Shown one piece after another: positions 7,291 through 17,778 of a stretch of DNA of 64,000 bases. Position 1 is the stretch's first letter. Every line of letters starts with the position of its first letter. The translations under genes and the position numbers were made by a program. Below the pieces are notes generated by a model. The model saw nothing but the letters and a program-made list of their open reading frames with translations. It did no database searches and had not been told where the DNA came from. The DNA comes from Pseudoxanthomonas indica (GTDB taxonomy: Bacteria; Pseudomonadota; Gammaproteobacteria; Xanthomonadales; Xanthomonadaceae): positions 186,001 to 250,000 of the forward strand of contig NZ_FUZV01000001.1 in NCBI RefSeq assembly GCF_900167565.1, read 5' to 3'.

Positions 7291-9072
7291 ATGCTTCGTC
7301 CGCTTTGCGCTGCCCTGCTGATCGCCGGCGCCCACGCCGCGTTCACCCTGCCCGCCCACGCCCAGGCCGCGCCTACTGCCGGCCTGACCACGCTGTCCGA
7401 GCAATCCGGCTTCCTGCGCACGGGCCGCTACGACGAAGTCATCGCCCTGTGTAATCGCTACGCCAAGGCCTACCCGAAAGCGGTGCGCTGCATCGACTTC
7501 GGCACCACGCCCGAAGGCCGGCCGATGAAGGCGCTGGTGGTCTCCACCAGTGGCGCGCTCACCGCCGATCAGGCGCGCCGTCGCAAGCTGCCGGTGGTGG
7601 TGATCCAGGGCGGCATCCATGCCGGCGAGATCGATGGCAAGGATGCAGGCTTCCTGGCGCTGCGCGAGGTGCTGGCAGGCCAGGCCGCGGCCGGCGCGCT
7701 CGACAAGCAGGTATGGGTGTTCGTGCCAGTGTTCAACGTCGATGGCCACGAGCGCTTCGGCGCCTGGAACCGTCCCAACCAGCGCGGCCCGGAAGAAATG
7801 GGCTGGCGCGTGACCGCGCAGAACTTCAACCTCAACCGCGACTACGTCAAGGCCGACGCACCGGAAATGCAGGCGATGCTGCGTCTGGTGCAAGACTGGA
7901 ACCCGCTGGTCTACGTGGATCTGCACGCCACCGATGGCGCCCAGTTCGAACACGACATCTCGATCCAGGTCGAGCCCGTGCACGCGGGCGATGCGAACCT
8001 GCGCGGCGCCGGTGTCGCCCTGCGTGATGGCGTGATTGCGGACCTCGCCAAGCAAGGCTCCTTGCCGCTGCCGTATTACCCGTCGTTCGTGGTCGGTGAC
8101 GATCCCAGCTCTGGCTTCGAAGACAGCGTGGCGCCGCCGCGTTTCTCGCACGGCTACTTCCAGTGGCGCAACCGCATCGGCATGCTGGTGGAAACGCACT
8201 CGTGGAAGGAATATCCGGTGCGCGTGCGGATTACCCGCAACACCATCGTCTCGGTGCTGGATCAGGTCGCCGCACACGGCCAGCAATGGCTGGCCCTGGC
8301 CGAACAAGCAGATGTGGACGCGGCCAAACTCGGCGGCCAGCCCGTGGCATTGAACTGGGCCGCCAGCGACAAGAGCCACCCGGTGCAGTTCCGCGGCTAT
8401 GCGTACACGCGCACGCCGTCGGACGTGTCCGGTGCGCTGATGACGCGCTACGACGAAAAGACTCCGCAGATCTGGACCGTGCCGATGCGCGATGACATCC
8501 AGCCTGCCTTGACCGTACCCGCGCCCGCCGCCGGCTACGTGGTGCCTGCCGCCCACGCAGTCTGGGTGGGCGAGAAACTGCGCCAGCACGGCATCGAGTT
8601 CCGTCGCATCACTGCGCACCCGCACAGCAGCGTGCAGAGTTTCCGCGCCAGCAAGACCCAGTTCGCCGCGCAGCCGGTGGAAACGCACCAGCGCCTGACG
8701 CTGGAAGGCGCATGGTCGACGGACACGCGCGATCTGCCGGCCGGCTCGCTGTTCGTGCCGATCGCGCAGGCCAAATCGCGGCTGGTGATGGCGCTGCTGG
8801 AACCGCAGGCGCCGGATTCCCTCGCCGCCTGGGGCGAGTTCAACGCGGCGTTCGAACGCAAGGAGTACATGGAAGATTACGTCGCCGAGGACGTGGCGCG
8901 GCAGATGCTGAATGACCCCGCGATCAAGGCCCGCTTCGACGAGAAGCTCAAGACCGATCCGGCGTTTGCCAAGGATCCCAATGCACGCCTGGAGTTCTTC
9001 TACCGGCTGCATCCTTCCTGGGATGAGCGCTTCAACCTGTATCCCGTGTACCGAGTGGACCAGGCACTTTAA
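7291..9072 (+). CDS. M14-family zinc carboxypeptidase, secreted
   Basis: About 593 residues with a clear signal peptide (MLRPLCAALLIAGAHAAF...AHAQA) when started at 7291; an upstream ATG at 7258 is also possible. The zinc ligands of the M14 family are visible: HxxE in GGIHAGEIDGKDAG and the later His in YVDLHATDG; a candidate catalytic Glu lies in LVETHSWKEYPVR. The peptidase domain occupies roughly residues 45-330; the C-terminal 260 residues are an extension of unknown role. It is divergent from the peptide transporter, consistent with periplasmic breakdown of peptides for uptake. A REP-like inverted repeat follows immediately. Confidence 0.9.
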   Translation: MLRPLCAALLIAGAHAAFTLPAHAQAAPTAGLTTLSEQSGFLRTGRYDEVIALCNRYAKAYPKAVRCIDFGTTPEGRPMKALVVSTSGALTADQARRRKLPVVVIQGGIHAGEIDGKDAGFLALREVLAGQAAAGALDKQVWVFVPVFNVDGHERFGAWNRPNQRGPEEMGWRVTAQNFNLNRDYVKADAPEMQAMLRLVQDWNPLVYVDLHATDGAQFEHDISIQVEPVHAGDANLRGAGVALRDGVIADLAKQGSLPLPYYPSFVVGDDPSSGFEDSVAPPRFSHGYFQWRNRIGMLVETHSWKEYPVRVRITRNTIVSVLDQVAAHGQQWLALAEQADVDAAKLGGQPVALNWAASDKSHPVQFRGYAYTRTPSDVSGALMTRYDEKTPQIWTVPMRDDIQPALTVPAPAAGYVVPAAHAVWVGEKLRQHGIEFRRITAHPHSSVQSFRASKTQFAAQPVETHQRLTLEGAWSTDTRDLPAGSLFVPIAQAKSRLVMALLEPQAPDSLAAWGEFNAAFERKEYMEDYVAEDVARQMLNDPAIKARFDEKLKTDPAFAKDPNARLEFFYRLHPSWDERFNLYPVYRVDQAL

Positions 9073-9078
9073 GAAACA

Positions 9079-9155
9079 GGGGTCAGAGTACGTTTTCAAG
9101 TACGCGGATCAGGCTGCGTCCGGATCTCCTGCGACGAAAATGGGGCTCTGACCCC
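9079..9155. repeat. Intergenic inverted repeat of RAYT/REP type
   Basis: GGGGTCAGAG at 9079-9088 and CTCTGACCCC at 9146-9155 are perfect complements, and the right arm is followed by a run of T residues. The motif CAGGGGTCAGAGTACGTTTTC resembles the ends of REP-associated tyrosine transposase (IS200-like) elements seen in gammaproteobacteria. No transposase is inside, so it is at most a non-autonomous remnant. It also lies between convergent genes, where it may terminate transcription from both sides. Confidence 0.55.
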
Positions 9156-9166
9156 CTTTTTTGCTG

Positions 9167-10054
9167 TCAGCCGCCCAATGCGGTATCCAAGGTCATCATC
9201 AGGCAGAACCCGAATGCCAGGCCCAGGGTCGCATAACCGCCATGCCCATTCCGGTTCGATTCCGGAATGACGCTGTGCGCCACCGCCGTCAGCATGGCGC
9301 CGGCGGCGAACGCCAGCCCCCATGGCAGCAACAAGGCAGAGACGGTCACCGCCCATGCACTGAGCACCGCTGCCACCGGCTCCACCACGCCGGAGAACGC
9401 ACCGATGAACACCGCCTTGGCCCGCACCATGCCCGCGCCGGCCAGGATCAGCGCCACCACCAAGCCCTCGGGAACGTCCTGCAGCGCGATACCCATGGCC
9501 AGGCCCTCCGCGCCGGCCAGGTGACCACCCGCGGCCACGCCCACCGCCATGCCCTCGGGCACGTTGTGCAGCATGATCGCGAACACGAACACCAGCACCC
9601 GCGCCGGCACCAGCGGCGCGCCAGGGCGCTGTGCATCACGCGGGTCGTCGACCAGTACGCGATCCAGCGCCAGCAGCGCCAGCGCGCCCATCAACACACC
9701 GCCGCTGATGACCGCCGCCGCGCCCCAGGCGTCGAAGCCCACAGTGCGCGCGGCATTCAAACCCGGCAGCACCAGCGAAAAGGCCGTGGCCGCCAGCATC
9801 ACCCCCGCGCCGAAGCCCAGCAGACCGTCGGCCAGGCGCTGCGGCAGCCCGCGCACCACCAATACCGGCAGCGCACCCAAGGCAGTCGCCAGGGCGCATA
9901 GAGCGCCACCACGCCAGCCGGCCATCGCACCGCTGGCCTGCTCCGGCGCCCACGCCAGCAACCACAGGCTGATCGCGACAATCAGGCCGCTGCCGGCCAG
10001 GTACGGCCAGGCGGTCGCGTGTCGGAATGCCAGCGGTTGCAGAACGCGGTTCAT
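9167..10054 (-). CDS. ZIP-family divalent metal transporter (GufA/ZupT-like)
   Basis: 295 residues, about eight membrane helices. Helices four and five carry the metal-binding signatures HNVPEG and QDVPEG, where most ZIP proteins have HNxPEG and Q/HNxPEG; the Asn-to-Asp change in the second motif may affect metal preference. 'GFGAGVMLAATAFSLVLP' is the typical second helix. The family imports zinc or other divalent cations into the cytoplasm. No metal regulator is adjacent, and no Zur box is evident upstream. It ends beside the REP-like element. Confidence 0.9.
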   Translation of the reverse strand: MNRVLQPLAFRHATAWPYLAGSGLIVAISLWLLAWAPEQASGAMAGWRGGALCALATALGALPVLVVRGLPQRLADGLLGFGAGVMLAATAFSLVLPGLNAARTVGFDAWGAAAVISGGVLMGALALLALDRVLVDDPRDAQRPGAPLVPARVLVFVFAIMLHNVPEGMAVGVAAGGHLAGAEGLAMGIALQDVPEGLVVALILAGAGMVRAKAVFIGAFSGVVEPVAAVLSAWAVTVSALLLPWGLAFAAGAMLTAVAHSVIPESNRNGHGGYATLGLAFGFCLMMTLDTALGG

Positions 10055-10139
10055 CGGTGACGCAGCTCCGTCATGGCCGGTCTTTCCGATACTAACGCCG
10101 TTCGCTGACCAGACCGTTCACAGCGGACCAGACCGGCGG

Positions 10140-10742
10140 TCAGCGTTCGTACTTCCAGTTGCGGCTCTTGCCTTCGGCCATCCATGCCACCGCCTCGGCG
10201 ATGCGGCGCAGGCGGGTGTCTTCGCGCTTGGCTTCGGTGACCCATTCAATGTAATCACGCTGCTTGCTGGGACTGAAGGCCAGATAGGTCGCCTGCGCCT
10301 TGGCATTCCTGGCCAGGGCGGCGAGCAGATCTTCCGGCGCCTGCAAGGCCGGCCGCGCCGTGGAGCTCTTGCGTGGCGCCTTGCCCTGCGCCAACGCCTC
10401 GTTCAACTGCATCGCCTTGCGTATCAGAGGCAGCAGATCTTTCTTGAGCGGCAGGTCCGACAGCCGGGTGAGCTTGCCGAAGCTGCCCATGCCTTCGCGT
10501 GGTTCGCCTTCGCCCAGCACCTGCGCGTGGCGCCAGAAGCCGAAGGTGGCGTGCTGCTTGAACGCCGCCATGCCGCACAGGATGGCGCCGGCATGGACGA
10601 AGGTGGGCATGCCCCACTTCAACGTTTCCTCCACCTGCGGGCAGGCCTCGTGGACCCATGCCCGCACGCGCTCCAGGATGGGTTGCGCAAACTCGGCGGA
10701 ACGGGCGATATAGGCATCTATGCGCGGATCGTGCTGGCTCAT
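10140..10742 (-). CDS. YdeI/OmpD-associated family protein (DUF1801 + OmdA)
   Basis: 200 residues. The N-terminal half shows the DUF1801/YdhG fold ('RAWVHEACPQVEETLKWGMPTF', 'FKQHATFGFW'), and the C-terminal third the OmdA region ('YLAFSPSKQRDYIEWVTEAKREDTRLRRI'). The family has been linked to resistance to bacteriocins or polymyxin and to porin function, but its biochemistry is unclear. Start at 10742 is supported by AGGGA just upstream; the frame extends to 10823 without such a site. Confidence 0.82.
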   Translation of the reverse strand: MSQHDPRIDAYIARSAEFAQPILERVRAWVHEACPQVEETLKWGMPTFVHAGAILCGMAAFKQHATFGFWRHAQVLGEGEPREGMGSFGKLTRLSDLPLKKDLLPLIRKAMQLNEALAQGKAPRKSSTARPALQAPEDLLAALARNAKAQATYLAFSPSKQRDYIEWVTEAKREDTRLRRIAEAVAWMAEGKSRNWKYER

Positions 10743-10878
10743 GTTCCCTGCCAAGGCGAAGATGCCGGCACTGTAGCGCGCTGACGGTACGCGGCAGAAG
10801 ATCGCCGCGGCGGCATCCATCACGATCCATGAAGCTCACTGCGGCTACTCTGGCCGCGCCTTGCGAGGAAACCACTCA

Positions 10879-11901
10879 ATGCGTCGAGCCACTGTCGTTG
10901 CCTGTTTCTCGCTCGCCCTGGCGGCCTGTCAGCCTGCGCCACCCACGCCGCCTGCTCCGGTTCCCGAAGCGGCCAGCGCCGGCCAGGTCCGCCAGCAGAA
11001 CTTCATCGAGGGCACCGCCAGCTATCGCGAGCGCATCAATCTGCCATCCGGATCCCAGCTGCAGGTGCAACTGGTGGATCGGCAACTGGCCGACTCGCCT
11101 GCCGCCGTGGTGGCCAGCATCGACATTCCGGCGACGCAGGGTCCGCCCTTTGCCTTCCAGCTGCCGTTCGAGCCGGGCAAGCTGCGCGCCAATGGCGAAT
11201 ACGGCCTGCATGCCAGCCTGCGCGACGGCGACGGCCGACTGTGGTTCGTCACCGATACGCATACCCCCGCCACCCCGGGCAGCAGCGCGCCGGTGCAGGT
11301 CACGCTGGTGCGGGTGCCCGCCGATGCACGCGCGCACATGACCGATACGCGTTGGCTGTGCGGCGAGCAGCGTCTGGCCGCGCGCTTTGATCCGGAACCG
11401 GCCAACACGGTCACGTTGAGCTTCGGCGAACAACCGCTGGTGCTCACCCAGACCACCTCGGCATCAGGTGCGCGCTACAGCGACAAGTTCAACAACGAAT
11501 TCTGGAACAAGGGCCGCGAAGCGCGCCTGACCCTGGCCGGCAAGACCGCCGTGGATTGCCGGCAGATCGACACCGCCACGCCGTGGGATTCCGCGCGTTC
11601 GCGCGGACTGGCCTTCCGCGCCATCGGCAATGAACCGGGTTGGCTGGTGGAAGTGGGCGCGGGCGCCACGCCCAGCGTGCATGCGGAACTGGACTATGGT
11701 GACCGCGTGCTGGATATCGCCCAGGCCGATGCCGGCGACGGCCAATGGACCGGTCGCAGCAGTGAAGGCGCCAATGTCGTCCTGAGCGTGCAGCGCAAGA
11801 CCTGCCAGGACGCGATGAGTGGCGAAGACTTTCCGGCCACCGCCAGCCTGGTGGTGGATGAAAAAACCTACAGCGGCTGTGGTCGCTATCTGACGGAGTA
11901 A
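10879..11901 (+). CDS. Three-domain envelope lipoprotein (YbaY + MliC + COG3650)
   Basis: 340 residues, started at 10879 after GAGGAA. The signal peptide ends in the lipobox LAAC. Three domains follow: a YbaY/YscW-type domain (about 35-150; 'LPSGSQLQVQLVDRQLAD'), an MliC-type lysozyme-inhibitor domain (about 160-220; 'WLCGEQRLAARF' to 'EFWNKGREARLTLAGK'), and a C-terminal COG3650 domain (about 225-340; 'FRAIGNEPGWLVEVG', 'YSGCGRYL'). MliC proteins block c-type lysozymes at the envelope, so a defence role at the cell surface is plausible. It lies six bases before the barnase gene on the same strand and may form an operon with it. Confidence 0.85.
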   Translation: MRRATVVACFSLALAACQPAPPTPPAPVPEAASAGQVRQQNFIEGTASYRERINLPSGSQLQVQLVDRQLADSPAAVVASIDIPATQGPPFAFQLPFEPGKLRANGEYGLHASLRDGDGRLWFVTDTHTPATPGSSAPVQVTLVRVPADARAHMTDTRWLCGEQRLAARFDPEPANTVTLSFGEQPLVLTQTTSASGARYSDKFNNEFWNKGREARLTLAGKTAVDCRQIDTATPWDSARSRGLAFRAIGNEPGWLVEVGAGATPSVHAELDYGDRVLDIAQADAGDGQWTGRSSEGANVVLSVQRKTCQDAMSGEDFPATASLVVDEKTYSGCGRYLTE

Positions 11902-11906
11902 ACCTG

Positions 11907-12500
11907 ATGCCGCGTCGTTCGCGTCGCCGTGGTGGCGGCACTGCCTGGGGCAAGCCGCTGCTGATACTGGTCGTGCTGGCCTTGCTGGTGGGCGGCGGCT
12001 ACTGGTGGTTCGGACGCGGCGATGCCCCGCCGGAGGCGCAGGCGCCGGCGACGATCAGCAGTGACGGCCGCAGCGAAGCCAGCCTGCCGCTGCCGCCGGT
12101 GGAAAGCACGGCGCCGGGTGATGTGACGGCGCCAGCGACCTTGCCGCCGCCAGCCGCAGCCAACCCGAGCGCCGGCAACCGTTCGGCCGCCGGCGCTCCG
12201 GCCGCCGACGCATTGCCCACCTACCTGCCGCCGGAAGCACGCCAGACGCTGGAACTGATTGCGCGCGGTGGTCCTTACCCGCACCGCCAGGACGGCAGCG
12301 TGTTCGGCAATCGCGAAGGTCGCCTGCCCCGCCAGCCCAAGGGCTACTACCACGAGTACACGGTGGATACGCCGAACCTGGGTCACCGCGGTGCGCGCCG
12401 CATCGTCACCGGCGGCAATCCGCCCGCCGAGTTCTATTACAGTGACGATCACTACGACAGCTTCCGCCGCTTCGAGTACGACCTGCCGGAGGCACGATGA
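11907..12500 (+). CDS. Barnase-family guanyl-specific ribonuclease, membrane-tethered
   Basis: 197 residues: basic N-terminus, one hydrophobic segment (about 17-35), a Pro/Ala-rich linker (about 40-100), then a microbial RNase (N1/T1/barnase) domain. The catalytic residues of barnase all have counterparts: Glu in HEYTV (about E150), Arg in RRIVTG (about R165) and His in DDHY (about H182). Classical barnase is fully secreted; here no signal cleavage site is obvious, so the enzyme may stay anchored with its catalytic domain outside the cytoplasm. It overlaps the barstar gene by four bases. Confidence 0.88.
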   Translation: MPRRSRRRGGGTAWGKPLLILVVLALLVGGGYWWFGRGDAPPEAQAPATISSDGRSEASLPLPPVESTAPGDVTAPATLPPPAAANPSAGNRSAAGAPAADALPTYLPPEARQTLELIARGGPYPHRQDGSVFGNREGRLPRQPKGYYHEYTVDTPNLGHRGARRIVTGGNPPAEFYYSDDHYDSFRRFEYDLPEAR

Positions 12501-12916
12501 CCGGCAGTGGCTTTGATCTGGGCCTGGGCGATGCGGCCCAGGGCGGCGTGTACTTCGTCGCGCCCAGCGATCTGGACTCGCTCGGCGCGGCCGGCCGCGA
12601 TGCCGGCCTGATCGTGCGCCGGGTCGACCTGTCCGGCTGCGAAGGCAAGCATGCGCTGCTGCTGCGCTTCTCCACCCAGTTGGATTTTCCCGACAGCACC
12701 GGCCGCAACTGGGATGCACTGACCGATCGCCTGCGCGACCTGCAATGGCTGGGCGGCGAAGGCTACGTGCTGCTGCTCGACGACGCCCGTGCCCTGCGCC
12801 GGCGCGACGGGGCCAGCATCAACACCTTGTTGGAGGTGCTGGAGGACGCCAGCCAGTTCTGGATCGCCCAGAACGTACCCTTCTGGGCCTTCGTGGCCCT
12901 GGATGAGGAAGACTGA
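12497..12916 (+). CDS. Barstar-family ribonuclease inhibitor
   Basis: 139 residues; its ATG overlaps the TGA of the barnase gene (ATGA). The barstar core is clear: 'FSTQLDFPDSTGRNWDALTDRLRDL' includes the GxNWDAL helix that plugs the RNase active site, followed by a 'EGYVLLLDDA' strand. It is cytoplasmic and would neutralise any barnase that fails to leave the cytoplasm. It carries about 40 extra N-terminal residues relative to the 90-residue classical barstar. Translational coupling suggests the two are made in fixed proportion. Confidence 0.92.
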   Translation: MTGSGFDLGLGDAAQGGVYFVAPSDLDSLGAAGRDAGLIVRRVDLSGCEGKHALLLRFSTQLDFPDSTGRNWDALTDRLRDLQWLGGEGYVLLLDDARALRRRDGASINTLLEVLEDASQFWIAQNVPFWAFVALDEED

Positions 12917-13038
12917 GCAGCCGTTTGCGGCGACAATGGCGACCGCCGCGCTGTGACCCGCGCCCGAACCCGCGCCGAATCCGCGCGCGTTCACCCGTAC
13001 GTTCCCTTCCGCCGTTCCGCTTCGCGACCTGATCCCGC

Positions 13039-14415
<1,377 letters not shown>

Positions 14416-14452
14416 TTGCGAGCGCGCAGAAGCGCGCTTCATCCGCGCAAAC

Positions 14453-14481
14453 AAAAACGCCGGAGCTTTCGCTCCGGCGTC
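14453..14481 (-). terminator. Rho-independent terminator of the cold-shock gene
   Basis: CGCCGGAGC and GCTCCGGCG form a stem with a four-base loop (14458-14479). Read on the minus strand, the stem is followed by TTTTTGTTT. The plus-strand tail is poor in T, so it can only weakly end dbpA. Confidence 0.85.
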
Positions 14482-14509
14482 TTATGCGAACCTTGGGTTC
14501 AGCGCTGGA

Positions 14510-14719
14510 TTACAGCGGCTGCACCTGGTCGGCCTGCATGCCCTTCTGACCCTGCACTGCCACGAACGTGACGGCCTGGCCTTCCTTCAGCGACTTGAAG
14601 CCGGTGCCCTGGATCGCGCGGAAATGCACGAACAGGTCCGGGCCGCTCTGCGGGGTGATGAAGCCGAAGCCCTTGGCATCGTTGAACCACTTGACGGTTC
14701 CGGTCTGACGCTCAGACAT
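14510..14719 (-). CDS. CspA-family cold-shock protein
   Basis: 69 residues, start at 14719 after AGGAG. Both RNA-binding motifs of the cold-shock domain are present: KGFGFI (RNP1) and DLFVHF (RNP2, usually VFVHF). It is a single-stranded nucleic acid chaperone acting on mRNA. The leader is long: there is no gene upstream for over 300 bases, as is usual for cspA mRNAs, whose leader folds in a temperature-dependent way. Which of the several Csp paralogues it is cannot be told from the window. Confidence 0.93.
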   Translation of the reverse strand: MSERQTGTVKWFNDAKGFGFITPQSGPDLFVHFRAIQGTGFKSLKEGQAVTFVAVQGQKGMQADQVQPL

Positions 14720-15033
14720 CTTTACTAACTCCTGAAACAGATTTTTTTGGGTGGGATACATCGCGGATACCGGAAACATTTCCGGCCCGAGACTGAGTTT
14801 GCAGGCGTTGGTAAAGCGGAAGATGTAGCAGTGGAACTACCGCATCAGGCTCACGATCCACCGTGACCCTGGCAATCACAGTCCGGGCACTGTACAAGGC
14901 TTGCCGCACAAAAGCGACAATTTTCCGCCGTCAATCGCCGATTCAGGGGGTCAAAGCCCCTGCAACCGTTTCCAGCACGGTTTCTGGCGCGGCCGGTCTA
15001 TGATACCGCCCCCCTTTTTCCCGGACTCCCCCC
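14720..15033. other. Intergenic region: cold-shock mRNA leader and yaeQ upstream region
   Basis: No coding sequence is supported here. The part next to 14719 would be the untranslated leader of the cold-shock mRNA and includes an A-rich tract (CCCAAAAAAATC when read on the minus strand). A short hairpin (AGGGG/CCCCT around 14945-14961) sits midway. I could not identify a convincing sigma-70 promoter for either neighbour. Confidence 0.4.
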
Positions 15034-15594
15034 ATGGCGCTCAAGGCCACCATCGTCAAGGCCGAACTGCAGATCAGCGACCTGGATCGGGGTTATTACG
15101 CCAGCCATGGGCTGACCCTGGCCCAGCACCCCTCCGAAACCGAAACCCGGCTGATGGTGCGGGTATTGGCCTTTGCCCTGTTCGCCCATGAACGCCTGGA
15201 ATTCGGCCGCGGTCTGAGTACCGATGAAGACCCGGATCTCTGGCGCCGCGAATACGACGGCGAGATCGCCCTGTGGGTTGAACTGGGCCAGCCCGAGGAA
15301 AGCCGCCTGCGCAAGGCCGCCGGGCGCGCTCGCGAGGTGGTGGTGCTCAATTACGGGGGCCGCGCCGCCGATCTGTGGTGGGACAAGCTGGGCGCGGGGC
15401 TGTCGCGCCTGCGCAATCTCACCGTGCTGGATCTGCCGGCCGAACAGGCCGACGCCCTGGCGGCCTGGCATGCGCGGGGTTTCCGCTGGAACGTGCTGAT
15501 CCAGGACGGCGAAGTGCAGATCATCGATGAGTCCGGCAACACCCTGGCGCTGCATCCGCGCGCGCGCCAGCAGTCGGCCAGCCTGGTGGCCTGA
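15034..15594 (+). CDS. yaeQ: YaeQ family protein
   Basis: 186 residues, the normal family length. Features are 'MALKATIVKAELQISDLDRG', 'HPSETETRLMVRVLAFALFA' and 'DLWWDKLGAGLSRLRNL'. YaeQ adopts a PD-(D/E)XK nuclease-like fold and was first noted as complementing loss of RfaH-dependent haemolysin expression; its true activity is unsettled. The gene shares one base with the next start (TGATG), so it is translationally coupled to the flavoprotein. Confidence 0.9.
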   Translation: MALKATIVKAELQISDLDRGYYASHGLTLAQHPSETETRLMVRVLAFALFAHERLEFGRGLSTDEDPDLWRREYDGEIALWVELGQPEESRLRKAAGRAREVVVLNYGGRAADLWWDKLGAGLSRLRNLTVLDLPAEQADALAAWHARGFRWNVLIQDGEVQIIDESGNTLALHPRARQQSASLVA

Positions 15595-16775
15595 TGCTGC
15601 CCAGCCACGACGTCATCGTCCTCGGCGGCGGCGCCGCGGGCCTGATGTGCGCGCTGACCGCCGGCCAGCGCGGCCTGCGGGTATTGCTGGTCGAGCACGC
15701 CAACAAAGTCGGCAAGAAAATCCTGATGTCCGGCGGTGGCCGCTGCAACTTCACCAACACCGGCGCCACCCCGGCCAACTATCTTTCCGCCAATCCGCAC
15801 TTCTGCAAATCGGCGCTGGCCCGCTATACCCCGGCCGACTTCATCGAGCTGGTCGAGCGCCATGGCATCGCCTACCACGAGAAGGAACTCGGCCAGCTGT
15901 TCTGCGACGTCTCGTCCAAGCTGATCGTCAAGATGCTGGTGGACGAGTGCAGCGCCGCGCAGGTGCGCATCGACACCCAATGCCAGGTGCACGCGGTGCA
16001 GCAGGTCGAAGGGGGTTTCCGCGTGGATACCTCGCAGGGGCACTTTGCCGCGCCATCGCTGGTGGTGGCCACCGGTGGATTGTCCATCCCCAGCATGGGC
16101 GCCACGGGCTTCGGTTACGAGTTGGCCAAACAGTTCGGTCACACGGTACTGCCGTTGCGCGCCGGGCTGGTGCCGTTGACGCTGAGTGGCAAGCATCAGG
16201 AGCGGCTGCAGGATTTGAGTGGCGTGGCGTTACCGGTGGAAGCGCGCCACGGCAAACAGGCGTTCCGCAATTTCATGTTGATTACCCACCGCGGCGTGAG
16301 CGGGCCGGCGATCCTGCAGATCTCCTCGTACTGGCAACCGGGCGAAGAACTCAAACTGGATCTGCTGCCCGGCCAGGATGCGCATGCGTGGCTGCTCGAA
16401 CAACAAGCGCAGCGCCCCGCCGCCGAACTCAAGACGGTGCTGGGCGACGCGCTGCCACGCCGTTTTGCCCAGCGCCTGTGCGAGGTGTGGCTGCCCAACC
16501 GCCCGCTGCGCCAGTACAACGAGCCGCAGCTACGCGAAGTGTCGGCCCTGCTGCAGGCCTGGCCATTGACCGCCAGCGGCACCGAGGGCTATCGCACCGC
16601 CGAGGTCACCCTGGGCGGTGTCGATACCGACGGCCTGTCGTCCAGCACGATGATGTCGCGCATCGTGCCGGGCCTGTTCTTCATCGGCGAAGTGGTCGAT
16701 GTCACCGGCTGGCTGGGCGGTTACAACTTCCAGTGGGCCTGGGCCTCGGGCCACGCCGCCGGCATGGCGGTCTGA
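15594..16775 (+). CDS. HI0933/YhiN-family FAD-dependent oxidoreductase
   Basis: 393 residues. The N-terminal Rossmann motif is VIVLGGGAAGLMCALTAG and the family signature 'KILMSGGGRCNFTN' follows; the C-terminus 'VDVTGWLGGYNFQWAWASG' closes the FAD site. These soluble flavoproteins have unknown physiological substrates (some relatives act on bile acids or in tRNA-related reactions). It overlaps yaeQ by one base and converges on the luciferase-like gene with a gap of only 16 bases. A second member, of the TIGR03862 branch, lies at 23895. Confidence 0.9.
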   Translation: MLPSHDVIVLGGGAAGLMCALTAGQRGLRVLLVEHANKVGKKILMSGGGRCNFTNTGATPANYLSANPHFCKSALARYTPADFIELVERHGIAYHEKELGQLFCDVSSKLIVKMLVDECSAAQVRIDTQCQVHAVQQVEGGFRVDTSQGHFAAPSLVVATGGLSIPSMGATGFGYELAKQFGHTVLPLRAGLVPLTLSGKHQERLQDLSGVALPVEARHGKQAFRNFMLITHRGVSGPAILQISSYWQPGEELKLDLLPGQDAHAWLLEQQAQRPAAELKTVLGDALPRRFAQRLCEVWLPNRPLRQYNEPQLREVSALLQAWPLTASGTEGYRTAEVTLGGVDTDGLSSSTMMSRIVPGLFFIGEVVDVTGWLGGYNFQWAWASGHAAGMAV

Positions 16776-16791
16776 GCCTGCGCTCGATCGA

Positions 16792-17778
16792 TCAGCTGGC
16801 GGACAAGGCCTGCGCGGCCAGTTCGAAGGAACGCAGGCGTTTGTCGTGATCGAAGATGTTGGCGGTCAGCAGGATCTCGTCGGGACGGTGACGATCCACG
16901 AACGCCCGCACGCCGCTGCGCACTGTGTCGACATCGCCGATGACCGAGCACGCCAGCGCCTGCGCCACGCCGGCTTTTTCGTGCGGCAGCCAGAAGCTTT
17001 CGATGTCGTCGATCGGCGGCGGCACCAGTCCGGGCTTGCCACGGCGCAGGTTGACGAAGGCTTGCTGCTGGGTGGTGAACAGTCGACGCGCTTCTTCGTT
17101 GGTTTCCGCGCCGACCACGTTCAAGGCCAGGATGGCGTACGGCTGCGCCAGTCGCGCCGAAGGCCGGAAATCGCGGTGATAGACCATCAGCGCCTGGTCC
17201 ATGGCATCGGGGGCGAAGTGCGAGGCGAACGCGAACGGCAGGCCCAGCGCCGCCGACAGCTGCGCGCTGAACAAGCTGGAGCCCAGCAGCCACACCGGCA
17301 CGTCGATGCCGGCGCCGGGTACGGCGCGCACGGCTTGATCCGGTTGCGCGGGTTCGAAGTAGCGCAGCAGTTCCTGCACGTCCTGGGGGAATTGTTCGGC
17401 GCTGTCGAAGTAGCGGCGCAGGGCGCGTGCGGTGGGTTGGTCGGTGCCGGGGGCGCGGCCCAGGCCCAGGTCGATGCGGCCGGGATACAGCGAGGCCAGG
17501 GTGCCGAATTGTTCGGCCACCTGCAGCGGTGCGTGGTTGGGCAGCATCACGCCGCCGGCACCGACGCGGATGCGCGAGGTGGCACCGGCGACATGGCCAA
17601 TCAGCACGGCGGTGGCGGCGCTGGCGATGCCGGGCATGTTGTGGTGTTCGGCCAGCCAGTAGCGGTGGTAGCCCCAGCGTTCGGCGTGTTGGGCGAGGTC
17701 GCGCATGTTGGCGAAGGCGTGGGTGGTGTCGCTGCCTTCGCAGACGGGGGCGAGGTCCAGCAGGGAGTACGGAGTCAT
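16792..17778 (-). CDS. Luciferase-like (LLM class) flavin-dependent oxidoreductase
   Basis: 328 residues. The start at 17778 ([15 protein letters not shown]) matches this subgroup, which opens with 'SLLDLAPV'. The signatures '[20 protein letters not shown]', '[14 protein letters not shown]' and '[19 protein letters not shown]' mark group 1 of the bacterial luciferase-like monooxygenases (YhbW-type). They use reduced FMN; the substrate is unknown. The frame remains open far upstream over the GST gene, but that is a chance open frame in GC-rich DNA. Confidence 0.9.
   Translation of the reverse strand: MTPYSLLDLAPVCEGSDTTHAFANMRDLAQHAERWGYHRYWLAEHHNMPGIASAATAVLIGHVAGATSRIRVGAGGVMLPNHAPLQVAEQFGTLASLYPGRIDLGLGRAPGTDQPTARALRRYFDSAEQFPQDVQELLRYFEPAQPDQAVRAVPGAGIDVPVWLLGSSLFSAQLSAALGLPFAFASHFAPDAMDQALMVYHRDFRPSARLAQPYAILALNVVGAETNEEARRLFTTQQQAFVNLRRGKPGLVPPPIDDIESFWLPHEKAGVAQALACSVIGDVDTVRSGVRAFVDRHRPDEILLTANIFDHDKRLRSFELAAQALSAS

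Noticed and set aside
11907..12916. Barnase-barstar pair as a polymorphic toxin (CDI, T6SS) module
   Set aside because: The RNase carries its own membrane helix and no toxin delivery domains, Rhs repeats or VgrG/PAAR genes are nearby.
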